Assembly: GCA_002412795.1 (NCBI GenBank)
Contig: DHVS01000011.1
Coordinates: forward strand, 1-64,000
Length of the DNA stretch: 64,000 nucleotides
From: a bacterium UBP2_UBA5202
GTDB taxonomy: Bacteria > Edwardsbacteria > AC1 > EtOH8
Direction: 5' to 3'
Shown: one piece after another, positions 1-8,239 of the stretch
Layout: every line of letters begins with the position of its first letter
Numbering within the stretch: position 1 is the first letter of the stretch
The notes under the pieces: model-generated
What the model saw: only the letters and a program-made list of their open reading frames with translations
Databases searched by the model: none
What the model was told of the DNA's origin: nothing
Program-made: the position numbers and the translations under genes

Positions 1-1
1 G

Positions 2-1258
2 CCTGATTTTGCCAAAGTCCAGTTATTATTTGCTTTGGTCATAGCCATCGGTTGTTCTAAAAGACAACCGGTGCAGCCCCCTTTGGACAAAACCGTCATT
101 AAAGGCGTAGTTGCCGATAGTTTGACCGGCCAACCGTTGCCCGGTGCAACAGTAAGCCTAAATTTAAGCGGTTATATTACAGTTACCGACAGCCTTGGCA
201 ATTACAGTTTTGTTGGCATGGGCGGCGGCAGCTTTACTGTAAATGCTGAAAAAATTGACTGGAGGCCGAATGGTGTGGCAGTTGCAGTTGCTGCAAATGA
301 CAGCATTGAATTAAACATAAAACTACACCCCCGGCAATGGGAAGTAGTGCAAATACCCTTAGCGTCACCCTGGAATTATGGTTGTTTGGAAGATTTATGT
401 TTTATAAATGAGAACGAAGGCTGGGCGGTGGGCAGTGATCAGGTAATGGGTTATCCAGGTTTTATTATACATACTATTGATGGCGGTTATACCTGGTCAA
501 TGCAATATGGCGCCACAATGATGGAGGGTAATTATTTTCACAATGTTGATTTTGTTGACGGTCTAAATGGTTGGGCTGCAGCCGGTATAAACCTCATTAA
601 AAAAACAACCGATGGCGGGGTAACTTGGACGGACATACCATGTCCAATAACAACCTTTTGGGCAATGGATTTCATCGATAACAATAGAGGGTGGATAATA
701 GGTTGGGCTAATAATGGAAGTGTTTATAAAACTATGGATGGCGGAAATACTTGGTCAAAACAGGTGGATCTACCCGATAGCACAATAGTATCAGTAAAAT
801 TCATAGACGCTAACCAGGGCTGGGCAAAAAGCAGAACAAAAGTTTATGCCACTGCAAATGGGGACGCAAACTGGTTTTTACAACAGACTACCGCACCAAC
901 CGGCGCAACACCATACGATAAAATTGAAGTGTTAGCCCCAGGTTATATTTGGACAGAAGGCTGGCATAGTTCTAATGGCGGCGTAAGCTGGGAATATCAA
1001 CCGAGCGATACCTTTGGGGCAGTTACCGCCATTTCTTTCTGTAATGAAGCCTATGGTTGGATGGCGGGTAATAAGGGATCTTCGCCAGATACAACTTTTA
1101 TGCTACATACGACAGATGGTGGCAAAACATGGAGCAAAGCTTGGTATTCGACAAACATTGATTACATTTTGGGTATACAATTTATAAACATTTCATCAGG
1201 CTGGGCAATTGCCCATGGTCCTATGGGTTTGGGTGCAGTAGCATTAATCTATAAATAA
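2..1258 (+). CDS. YCF48-repeat lipoprotein with carboxypeptidase-like N-terminal domain, 5' truncated
   Basis: The frame is open to the left edge of the window, so the true start is missing. The first visible residues form the end of a hydrophobic signal ending in A-I-G-C, consistent with a lipoprotein lipobox. A carboxypeptidase-regulatory-like beta domain follows (GVVADSLTGQPLPGATV), then at least five YCF48/BNR-type blade repeats with the T-x-DGG-x-TW signature (for example TTDGGVTWTD and TMDGGNTWSK). Such proteins form beta-propellers at the cell surface; the ligand cannot be predicted. The next gene begins 12 bases downstream, suggesting cotranscription. Composition is more AT-rich than most of the left flank. 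Confident for fold, not for role. Confidence 0.8.
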   Translation, partial: PDFAKVQLLFALVIAIGCSKRQPVQPPLDKTVIKGVVADSLTGQPLPGATVSLNLSGYITVTDSLGNYSFVGMGGGSFTVNAEKIDWRPNGVAVAVAANDSIELNIKLHPRQWEVVQIPLASPWNYGCLEDLCFINENEGWAVGSDQVMGYPGFIIHTIDGGYTWSMQYGATMMEGNYFHNVDFVDGLNGWAAAGINLIKKTTDGGVTWTDIPCPITTFWAMDFIDNNRGWIIGWANNGSVYKTMDGGNTWSKQVDLPDSTIVSVKFIDANQGWAKSRTKVYATANGDANWFLQQTTAPTGATPYDKIEVLAPGYIWTEGWHSSNGGVSWEYQPSDTFGAVTAISFCNEAYGWMAGNKGSSPDTTFMLHTTDGGKTWSKAWYSTNIDYILGIQFINISSGWAIAHGPMGLGAVALIYK

Positions 1259-1270
1259 AAAGGGAGCAAA

Positions 1271-1657
1271 ATGAAAAAGAATATTATTGCATCAATATGC
1301 ACACTTATATTGGCTACTTATTGTTGTGCAGCGTCTGATTGGGTGGCTGGTGAAATAATCGTACAATTGAAAATAAATATTTCAAGCCTCCCAGAAAAAG
1401 GTCCAAACATTAACATTGCTTCTTTGGATTTTTTAGGCTTAAATCTTGGTATGCTTGATTATGAAAAGCTTATACCAAAAGAAAGCCCACGTTTACCAAA
1501 CATTTCTAAGATGACGCTTCTTAAATTTGCGGAAACAGTCGATGTTTTAGAACTTTGTCGACAATATAAGGCCGATCCGAATGTTGTTTTTGCAGTGCCC
1601 AATTACATTCAAGAAAATGCGGGAATCCATGTCCAAAGTAGCCTTAAGAGGCAGTAA
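1271..1657 (+). CDS. Orphan subtilase-type propeptide (fervidolysin-like prodomain), secreted
   Basis: A 128-residue protein with a clear signal peptide (MKKNIIASICTLILATYCCA) and a good ribosome-binding site (AAAGGGAGC) before the ATG. The mature part has the pattern of a subtilisin-family N-terminal propeptide: GEIIVQLK near the start, LLKFAETVDVLELCRQYKADPNVVFAVPNYI near the end, closely like the V-LEL-Y--DPNV-YA-PNY core of fervidolysin-type prodomains. In full-length proteases the catalytic domain follows this point; here the protein stops about 10 residues later and no Asp-His-Ser catalytic domain is encoded downstream. It is either a stand-alone protease inhibitor/chaperone or a remnant of a broken protease gene. 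Confidence 0.65.
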   Translation: MKKNIIASICTLILATYCCAASDWVAGEIIVQLKINISSLPEKGPNINIASLDFLGLNLGMLDYEKLIPKESPRLPNISKMTLLKFAETVDVLELCRQYKADPNVVFAVPNYIQENAGIHVQSSLKRQ

Positions 1658-1690
1658 AAAAGCCCCTAAATAGCGGTTTTTACAGAAAAA

Positions 1691-1942
1691 CCTTGGTTAC
1701 AAGGGTTGTAACTAAGGTTAGAAGGGCTATAACCAAGGTTAGGAAGGTTCTAACCCAGGTTAGAAGGGTTCTAACCAAGGTTGTAAACGATCTAACCCAG
1801 GTTAGAAAGGTTCTAACCTAAGTTGGCAGGGTTCTAACCCAGGTCAGGGAGGTTATTACCTATGGGAGAATGGTTCTTACCAAGGTTACAAGGGTTATAA
1901 CCAAGGTTAGGTAGCCTATTACCCAAGTTAGGTGCTTGACAA
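1691..1942 (+). repeat. Array of twelve 21-bp tandem near-palindromic units
   Basis: Twelve head-to-tail units of exactly 21 bp, starting at 1691, 1712, 1733 and so on. The best units contain the palindrome GGTTAGAA-N3-TTCTAACC; the outer and later units (from about 1838) are more diverged. No gene with a credible start runs through it, and stop codons recur in most frames. The region lies between the propeptide gene and a bidirectional terminator. Period 21 is about two helical turns, so every palindrome would face the same side of the DNA. Confidence 0.85.
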
Positions 1943-1973
1943 CCCGATTTGCCAGAAATCAAAAGTCCAAGTC

Positions 1974-2002
1974 AAAAAACCCGGCCTTTAACGGCCGGGT
2001 TT
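1974..2002. terminator. Bidirectional rho-independent terminator
   Basis: The stem CCCGGCC / GGCCGGG with loop TTTAA(C) is flanked by an A-run on the left and a T-run on the right. It can therefore terminate both the rightward region and the leftward HAD gene, whose stop codon lies just beyond it. Confidence 0.85.
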
Positions 2003-2815
2003 TTATTTCAAGTGCCGGGCCTGCGCCCGCCGAAGGGCTATGGCCCGCAGGCAGGGAAGCCCGGCCACGCTTTTGATCCGTTTGATCCCTGCCGGAGCCT
2101 TTTGCCCGGTCTGCTCGATCCAGACAGCCTGCATTCCTGCTTTCATAGCGCCCCGGACATCGTTCTTAAGATCATCCCCCACATGCAGGGCCCGGCTGGG
2201 AGGGCAGTTCAGGGCTTTTAAGGCCAGCCGGAAGATCTTGGGGTCCGGCTTGCGGACTATTGTCTCGTCCGAGAACAGGGCCACATCGAAATATTTCAGC
2301 AGACGGTATCTGGTCAGCAGTTTTCTCAAAACAAAACCCGGGGTGCGGCCGGTATTGCAGATCAGGCCGAGCGTATATCCCTCTTTTCTCAATTCCCGTA
2401 AAACCAGGTCGGCGCCTTTTATCATCCGGGGCGGGTACCGCAGCACGGCCTTAGCGTAATGCTCTCCGATCTCCCTTATAACCGCGGGCTGGAGAGCCTT
2501 GACCAGTCCCGGCCGGGCCAGGTTAAGGAAAAGATTTACCTGGTCAGCGAAAGAAATGTCCCGGGCCCGCTCCCATTTTTCCCAGCAACTCTCCCAGACT
2601 TCCCGGTGGGCCAGTTCCAGCTCTTTCCGGGACACATCAAAGCCGGCCCGGTGCAGGATGCGATGCGCCCGTTTCACCCGGTAAACCGCGCGTTTTTTGT
2701 CCAGAGCCCTGGAGTCGGCTATCAGGGTCTCCCACAGATCAAAGGTTATCGCTTGTTGCACAGCAAAAGTACAGAGTTGTTTGAAGATGTTTATCTCCCA
2801 CGAAAACCACGTCAC
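2003..2815 (-). CDS. HAD-superfamily hydrolase
   Basis: A haloacid-dehalogenase-fold hydrolase, probably a small-molecule phosphatase, cytoplasmic. Visible motifs: motif I ITFDLWETLI (nucleophile and acid/base region DxWxT), motif II CNTGRT, motif III Lys in VRKPDPKIF, motif IV HVGDDLKND. The helical segment between motif I and II is the usual cap domain. The longest frame starts at a GTG (2815) and carries about 18 residues before motif I that do not look like the family; a second GTG at 2761 would start the protein right before motif I and is a reasonable alternative, though neither has a strong ribosome-binding site. Substrate unknown. Confidence 0.85.
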   Translation of the reverse strand: MTWFSWEINIFKQLCTFAVQQAITFDLWETLIADSRALDKKRAVYRVKRAHRILHRAGFDVSRKELELAHREVWESCWEKWERARDISFADQVNLFLNLARPGLVKALQPAVIREIGEHYAKAVLRYPPRMIKGADLVLRELRKEGYTLGLICNTGRTPGFVLRKLLTRYRLLKYFDVALFSDETIVRKPDPKIFRLALKALNCPPSRALHVGDDLKNDVRGAMKAGMQAVWIEQTGQKAPAGIKRIKSVAGLPCLRAIALRRAQARHLK

Positions 2816-2903
2816 CGCCTGTGGCGGGATGCCGCTGGGGCGGCAAAATAACTTGAAAATATATTTTAGTGTTTTTAGTGGGGAAGGTCTCGGGGAAAGT
2901 TCC

Positions 2904-4847
2904 TCATGCCGACAGCCCGTCCAGCTTGGCGGACAGGGCCGCCTGTTCCTTTTCGCTCAATGGCAGGTCGTGGCAGGTAAGAGAGAACAACAGCAGGGTG
3001 ACTCGGGAAAGGTCGCTGCGGCAGACCGAAAGCACCTGGTAGCCGCCGGCCAGGGCCATTATTCCGGCCAACTGGTCCGAGCCCGTAGGCAGGGCCACCG
3101 CCAGGGCGGTATACTGGTCCTGGTCCGAGGTCAGTTCAAGGTTCTGAAGCCGGTAGCTGAATTTTTTTAAACCGGGCTCCGGCTGGTGGATCTGCCGCCA
3201 GAGTTTTAGCTGGGAGAAGACCGCGCTGTCAGGGATATCCGGGTTAAGCAGGCATTTGTCGCCCAGGTTGTAGAACAGGGACTTGATCTCCGGCACCGGC
3301 AGGTTCTCCTTTTGGGCCAGCTCCACCACCGCAGCCAGACGCATCTGGCGCAGGGCCCGGCTGGTGCGGTCAAATATCCTGAGCCGGGGTCCGAAGCCGG
3401 GAATGTTCCGGACCGCCTGTTCGATCTTGGTGTAGACCTCCTCATCATTGAACAATCCTCCGGCCGGGAACAGGGTCTTGCGGTCTATCCAGATGTCGAT
3501 GATGGAGATCTCCTGAACGATCTCCACTCCGTTCTGGCTGTGGCTTAAGTGGCTGGGCTTGTCGGGCATGGCCGCCGAAAGTCCTGATACTGCGGAGAGG
3601 GCGGCCACCAGGTTCAAACCCTGTCCGGCGTCGGCCCCAGAGGCCACCGCGATCAGCTTGAAATTGTCCGGGGCGTGGGGATGGATGTAGCCCTGGGGGA
3701 TCTTCAATTCCCGCTCCTCGTCCAGCATGGGGGGGACGATCTTGCGCCGGATCAGCTCCACTCCTGGAGTGGGACCCAGGGCTTCCCGGGAAGTGGGGGG
3801 TGATTTGATCCTGGTCTCAAGGCTTTTAGCGGCCTGATTGCCCAGGGGCTTGTCGTCCGGGCCTGTGATCTCAAGATGATAGACCGACAGCTTGTCGGTG
3901 GTGAAATAGGCGTAGTCGTCGTAGCGGCGGTACCCCGGAAGTTCCTGGTCTATCAGCCGCAGCAGCAGTTCGTAGGTCAGCCAGTTCTCCTTGGTGATGA
4001 TGGTCAGGGCGGTAAGGTCCTTGTAGCCGAAGGGGATCGGTCCGACATCAACCTCGGTGGAGGAAAGCCCCCGGCGGATGAGGCTCTTCAGCCGGAAGTT
4101 GACCAGCACCTGGCGGGCGATGGCCTCCAGCGGCCGTTGGTTTATGTAGGACTCCTGGCGGGCCACGAAGAATTTTATGGCCTCGCCGTTGTCGCCCATG
4201 ATCTCCTTTAGATCCTGCTCGTTGACCTGCTTTTTCAGCGCGTCGGTGACGGCGGTGAAGGCGTAGAGCCGCCGCGATTCCTGGCGCTGCAGTGTTTTCT
4301 TGGCCTCGTCGTCGGCCGCGATCCGGGCCAGCCGCTCCTGGACCTTGCCCCGGGCCCGGTCCAAAGACTGCTTGGTCAGGTTGGGGCTGACCTCCACCTC
4401 CATCAGGATCACCCCCAGCTTCTGGCTCTCCCGCCTGTGGGCCGTAGCCATTTTCCCCCCACCTTCGCTGTCGCTATGGCGGACAGGTCGGAGGGCGGAG
4501 GCCCGGCGCAGGATGAAGCCGTGGGTGTAGGCGATGTTCAGCCCGGCCTCGTGCACCGTCCCCAGGCAGGCGTCGGCCAGGCCGGCCCAGTCCGGGGCCA
4601 GCACCCCGAACAGCAGGGAGGGAAGGGCTTCGGGCTTGTCCTCGTTCTGCACCTTTTCGGTGATGACGTGGGCGGTGCCGGGAGCCTGTTCCTCCTCGCT
4701 TAAGAGGCGGACCAGCAGGGCCCGCTCCTGGGCGGTCAGTCTTTCGGCATAGGCCGTGCCCTGGCGGATCTGGCGGTTGTACTCCGCTATCTGGCGGGGC
4801 TGAAGCCCGGAGTCCAAAAGATAGGGGGATAGTAAGGAAAGCTTCAT
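2904..4847 (-). CDS. Conserved-looking 647-aa protein with ACT-like N-terminal region, function unknown
   Basis: I do not recognise this gene. The 647-residue product has no signal peptide or membrane segment. Residues about 80-115 (LLFGVLAPDWAGLADACLGTVHEAGLNIAYTHGFI) followed by LGVILMEVEV resemble an ACT-type ligand-binding beta-alpha-beta fold. The middle carries a charged helical region and a His-rich IPQGYIHPHAPDNFKLIAVASGADAGQG segment. Residues around 122-140 (HSDSEGGGKMATAHRR) break the ACT-like pattern and coincide at DNA level with a palindromic repeat also seen at 49,315, so they look like an in-frame repeat insertion. The neighbour downstream on the same strand is the HAD gene, about 90 bases away. 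A regulatory or metabolic cytoplasmic role is only a guess. Confidence 0.7.
   Translation of the reverse strand: MKLSLLSPYLLDSGLQPRQIAEYNRQIRQGTAYAERLTAQERALLVRLLSEEEQAPGTAHVITEKVQNEDKPEALPSLLFGVLAPDWAGLADACLGTVHEAGLNIAYTHGFILRRASALRPVRHSDSEGGGKMATAHRRESQKLGVILMEVEVSPNLTKQSLDRARGKVQERLARIAADDEAKKTLQRQESRRLYAFTAVTDALKKQVNEQDLKEIMGDNGEAIKFFVARQESYINQRPLEAIARQVLVNFRLKSLIRRGLSSTEVDVGPIPFGYKDLTALTIITKENWLTYELLLRLIDQELPGYRRYDDYAYFTTDKLSVYHLEITGPDDKPLGNQAAKSLETRIKSPPTSREALGPTPGVELIRRKIVPPMLDEERELKIPQGYIHPHAPDNFKLIAVASGADAGQGLNLVAALSAVSGLSAAMPDKPSHLSHSQNGVEIVQEISIIDIWIDRKTLFPAGGLFNDEEVYTKIEQAVRNIPGFGPRLRIFDRTSRALRQMRLAAVVELAQKENLPVPEIKSLFYNLGDKCLLNPDIPDSAVFSQLKLWRQIHQPEPGLKKFSYRLQNLELTSDQDQYTALAVALPTGSDQLAGIMALAGGYQVLSVCRSDLSRVTLLLFSLTCHDLPLSEKEQAALSAKLDGLSA
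4455..4490. repeat. Dispersed palindromic repeat copy inside a coding sequence
   Basis: A C-rich stretch followed by CCTTCGCTGTCGCTATGGCGGACA closely matches the intergenic copy at 49,315-49,350 (CCTTCGTTTCTGCTACGGCGGACA); both can fold through CCTTCG/GGCGG-type complementarity. Here it lies in frame in the 647-aa gene. Confidence 0.5.
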
Positions 4848-4964
4848 AACTTCTAATCATACCAATTTATCGGCCAAAGTCAAGAGAAAAAGAAAGGCCG
4901 GAGAGATGCCGGCGAACCGGAAAAGGAGATATTAAAAATAGCACAGTCTTTTTATTTTTACCAA

Positions 4965-4993
4965 TTGACAGACATATTTTAAGATGTTATCAT
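4965..4993 (+). promoter_or_regulatory. Sigma-70-like promoter for the LPP20-like gene
   Basis: TTGACA, 17-bp spacer, TATCAT, located 43 bases upstream of the ATG at 5036, which has a GGGAGGG ribosome-binding site. Confidence 0.75.
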
Positions 4994-5035
4994 ACAAGGT
5001 TAAAGGAAATGCCCAAAAAACATAGGGGAGGGAAC

Positions 5036-5869
5036 ATGAAAAAAACCGCTTCATTCCTGGCCGCGCTGTTGGCCAGCGCTATCCTGGCATCCGCCGCCGA
5101 GGTAACCATTGACGGCAGCCGGCTGGAGGCCTCATCCCGCAATGCCAAGGCCGCCGGACAGTCCGCCCGGTTGACAGGCTCCTTCACTTATGGCGCCGCC
5201 GAGTATTCGGTGCCGCTGCCCCCATCCGCCGACCGGGTGAAGATGGAACTGTCGTTTGACAACCAGAGCGGCAAGTGGCTGAAGATGTATGTTTACAATT
5301 ACGGTACGGTCTACGACGACCCAAGCTACCGCAACCAGAAACTGGCCCCCAACTGGCGGCTGTGGCAGGCCACCAACGGCACCGGCAGCTGGACCAGCAA
5401 AAACCCCGAATATCTTTACACCACCTCCTCCGACGGAAGGCTGGACTATCTAGGCCCGGACAACCAGCTGAGGATCCTGTTCTACGCCGACGGCGGCGTG
5501 CCGTACCTGGGCGACGGCCGGTTCCTGATCAAACAGATCAAGATCATCTATTCCTCCAGCGAGGCCGTGGCCTCACAGGTCATCACCTCGCCCGACGCCT
5601 GGATTGAGGGGGATTATCTGCTGGTGCGGGGCAGGGGCAGGGGCAAGACCAAGATAGACATGCCGGGATTTGAAAGCATGACCAAGTCCCAGGCCCTGAG
5701 GGCGGCCCGGGTGACGGCCTACAAGAACCTGGGGATAGCCCTGGGCAGGATCTCGCCCCAAGGGGGGACGGCCAACATCCCGGGGGCCAGGGTCAGGTCC
5801 ACCAGGATCTTTGATGATTACAGCGCGGAGATAATACTGGAAGTGCCGCTGGCCAGCCTGCAGAAGTAA
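5036..5869 (+). CDS. Secreted protein with LPP20-like C-terminal domain
   Basis: A 277-residue protein with a Sec signal peptide (MKKTASFLAALLASAILASA). The start at 5036 is chosen because GGGAGGG precedes it; an upstream ATG at 5009 would add nine polar residues before the signal. Residues about 25-170 are beta-rich and unrecognised (aromatic, Tyr/Asn-rich). Residues about 215-275 (SQALRAARVTAYKNLGIALGRI ... GARVRSTRIFDDYSAEIILEVPL) match the LPP20/flagellar-assembly-lipoprotein type alpha-beta fold. There is no lipobox cysteine, so the protein is probably periplasmic or exported. It has its own promoter upstream; the following helicase gene starts about 165 bases later. Confidence 0.75.
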   Translation: MKKTASFLAALLASAILASAAEVTIDGSRLEASSRNAKAAGQSARLTGSFTYGAAEYSVPLPPSADRVKMELSFDNQSGKWLKMYVYNYGTVYDDPSYRNQKLAPNWRLWQATNGTGSWTSKNPEYLYTTSSDGRLDYLGPDNQLRILFYADGGVPYLGDGRFLIKQIKIIYSSSEAVASQVITSPDAWIEGDYLLVRGRGRGKTKIDMPGFESMTKSQALRAARVTAYKNLGIALGRISPQGGTANIPGARVRSTRIFDDYSAEIILEVPLASLQK

Positions 5870-6035
5870 AGACGCCAAGGGGATACATCTATAAGGAAAC
5901 CAGGAAGACAGGAATAAAATTTACATTGCTCGGGTTGCGTATAAAAATCAAGTTTGTAAATTTAAGCTGCGTAATCAGCGGGAATCAGCGTCCTATAATG
6001 GCCCCCGAAAAATCCATTCACTCTGATAACAACAG

Positions 6036-8177
6036 ATGGAACTGCTCAACAATCTCAATCCCCCCCAGCGCGAGGCCGTCACCTACCTGGAGGGCCCGGT
6101 GCTGATATTGGCCGGGGCCGGCTCGGGCAAGACCAGGGTGCTGACCCACCGCCTGGCCTATATCACCGGCACCGGAGCCTGCGCCCCCTGGAACATCCTG
6201 GCGGTCACCTTCACCAACAAGGCGGCATCGGAGATGAAACAGCGGGTGGCCGCCCTTTTAAAACGGCCGGCCCAAGGCCTGTGGATCGGGACCTTCCATT
6301 CGGTCTGCGGACGGATCCTGCGCCGGGAGGGATTCCGGCTGGGCTACGGCCGGGACTTCACCATTTACGACGAGTCCGACAAGCTGTCGCTGATCAAAAA
6401 GATCATGGCCGACCTGGCCATCCCCGAGCGCCGGGTCTCTCCCCGGGCCGTGATCTCCCGGATCTCCGGGGCCAAGGATCAGATTATAGGGCCGGAGGAA
6501 TACCAGAAGACGGCCTACGATTTTTTTGAAAAGGAAGTGGCCCGGGTCTATCCCGCCTACCAGCAGGCTTTGCTGAGGAACCAGGCCATGGACTTCGACG
6601 ATCTTTTGGTCAATGCGGTGCGGCTGTTCCAGGAGAACCCCGGCACCCTGGATGAATACACCGAAAAATTCAAGCACATCCTGGTGGACGAATACCAGGA
6701 CACCAACCATACCCAGTACCTGCTGGTCAAGCTTCTTTCCGTCAAGAACCGGCGGCTGTGCGTGGTGGGCGACGACGACCAGTCCATCTACGGCTTCCGG
6801 GGGGCCGACATCCGCAACATCCTGGAGTTCGAGAAGGATTTCCCCGAGGCCAAGGTGATCCGGCTGGAACAGAACTACCGCTCCACCAAGACCATCCTGG
6901 AATGCGCCAACCAGGTGGTCAAGAACAACCTGGGCCGCAAGGGCAAGAACCTTTGGACCGAGAATGCCTGCGGGGACAAGGCCTCCCTGTGGCAGGCCTG
7001 GGACGAGCGGGACGAGGCCGACAAGATCTGCCTGAACATCAAATCGAACACGGCCCAGGCCCCGCTTAAGGACATGGTGGTGCTGTACCGCACCAACGCC
7101 CAGAGCCGGGCTTTGGAGGACGCCTGCCGCCGCTATTCCCTGCCCTACCTGATAGTGGGCGGGGTGAAATTCTACGAGCGCAAGGAGGTCAAGGACCTGA
7201 TGGCCTATCTTAAGGTGGCGGCCAACCCCGCCGACGGCGTCAACCTGAAACGGATAGTCAACGAGCCGCCCCGGGGTATCGGCGATACCAGCCTGATGCG
7301 GATCGAGGCCTGGGCCGCCGAAAGCAAGACCACCCTTTACCGGGCGTTGGAGCAGGCCGACCAGGTACCGGGACTGGGGCCGGGGATAAAGGCCGCCGCC
7401 AAAGCCTTTCACGGGTTCATGGAAGAACTAAAAACCATGGCCTTGACCAAGACCGCTGAGGAGGTCATCAAGGAACTGGTGGAAAGGACCTCTTACCTTA
7501 AGCACCTGCAGGGGCAGTACCCCGACTCGGAGGAGGCCGACAGCCGGGCCGAGAACGTGGGCGAGCTGGAGGCCGCGGCCAACGACTTCTGCGAACGGTC
7601 GGAGGACAAGTCCCTGCCCGCCTTTTTGGCCGAAGTGTCGCTGATAGCCGACATCGACCGCTGGGACCCGCAGACCCAGGCGGTCACTTTGATGACCATG
7701 CACAACGCCAAGGGGCTGGAGTTCGACCACGTCTACATCGCCGGGCTGGAGGACGGGCTGCTGCCCCACGCGGCCTCGGTGGAATCCCGCCAGGAGTTGG
7801 AAGAGGAGCGGCGGCTCTTCTATGTGGCCCTCACCCGGGCCAAGAAGAGCCTGCATCTCTGCCTGGCGTCCTCCCGGCGCCGCTTCGGCGGGCTGATGCC
7901 GGCGGTGCCCTCGCGCTTTCTGGCCGAACTGCCCCGCGATCTGCTGGAGGTCCAGGGCCGGGCAGGGAAGACCGAGATCACCCGGGCGCCGGCCGAGGAC
8001 ATGGACCAGGACCTACCGGAGACAAAGACCATCAAGGGTCAGGCCGTCCGGCATTCGGTCTGGGGCCGGGGCAAGGTGGTGGAGGTGGAGGGCGAGGGCG
8101 AGGAGATGAAGCTGTCCATAGTTTTTTCCGGGGGCTTAAGGAAGAAGGTGCTGGCCAGCTTCGTGGATTTATTATAG
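6036..8177 (+). CDS. pcrA: UvrD/PcrA-family 3'-5' DNA helicase
   Basis: A 713-residue superfamily 1A helicase, the usual length for PcrA/UvrD, acting in nucleotide-excision and mismatch repair and in removing nucleoprotein filaments. Motifs in order: Q-motif LNPPQREAV; Walker A AGAGSGKT (residues 26-33); Ia TFTNKAASEM; Walker B VDEYQD (about 218); III VVGDDDQSIYGFRGAD; IV QNYRST; V MTMHNAKGLEFDHVYIAGLEDGLLPH; VI RRLFYVALTRAKKSL. The C-terminal RNA-polymerase-binding Tudor-like tail typical of PcrA is present (VRHSVWGRGKVVEVEGEGEEMKLSIVF). A TATAAT lies at 5994-5999 but with no clear -35 box. PcrA rather than UvrD is chosen because of the C-terminal tail; the two names are hard to separate by eye. 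Confidence 0.95.
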   Translation: MELLNNLNPPQREAVTYLEGPVLILAGAGSGKTRVLTHRLAYITGTGACAPWNILAVTFTNKAASEMKQRVAALLKRPAQGLWIGTFHSVCGRILRREGFRLGYGRDFTIYDESDKLSLIKKIMADLAIPERRVSPRAVISRISGAKDQIIGPEEYQKTAYDFFEKEVARVYPAYQQALLRNQAMDFDDLLVNAVRLFQENPGTLDEYTEKFKHILVDEYQDTNHTQYLLVKLLSVKNRRLCVVGDDDQSIYGFRGADIRNILEFEKDFPEAKVIRLEQNYRSTKTILECANQVVKNNLGRKGKNLWTENACGDKASLWQAWDERDEADKICLNIKSNTAQAPLKDMVVLYRTNAQSRALEDACRRYSLPYLIVGGVKFYERKEVKDLMAYLKVAANPADGVNLKRIVNEPPRGIGDTSLMRIEAWAAESKTTLYRALEQADQVPGLGPGIKAAAKAFHGFMEELKTMALTKTAEEVIKELVERTSYLKHLQGQYPDSEEADSRAENVGELEAAANDFCERSEDKSLPAFLAEVSLIADIDRWDPQTQAVTLMTMHNAKGLEFDHVYIAGLEDGLLPHAASVESRQELEEERRLFYVALTRAKKSLHLCLASSRRRFGGLMPAVPSRFLAELPRDLLEVQGRAGKTEITRAPAEDMDQDLPETKTIKGQAVRHSVWGRGKVVEVEGEGEEMKLSIVFSGGLRKKVLASFVDLL

Positions 8178-8239
8178 CGTAAATTTCCAGCCGTCATGCG
8201 GGCAGAATTGCTGGTAAAAAAAAAACGAATGTAAGGAAA

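Noticed and set aside
1691..1942. CRISPR array
   Set aside because: Units are contiguous 21-mers without unique spacers, and no cas gene is present in the window.
6258..7412. Long open frame on the minus strand opposite the PcrA/UvrD gene
   Set aside because: Its product is a low-complexity Gly/Leu/Val/Pro-rich translation typical of antisense frames in GC-rich genes, with no motifs; the plus strand has a complete helicase.
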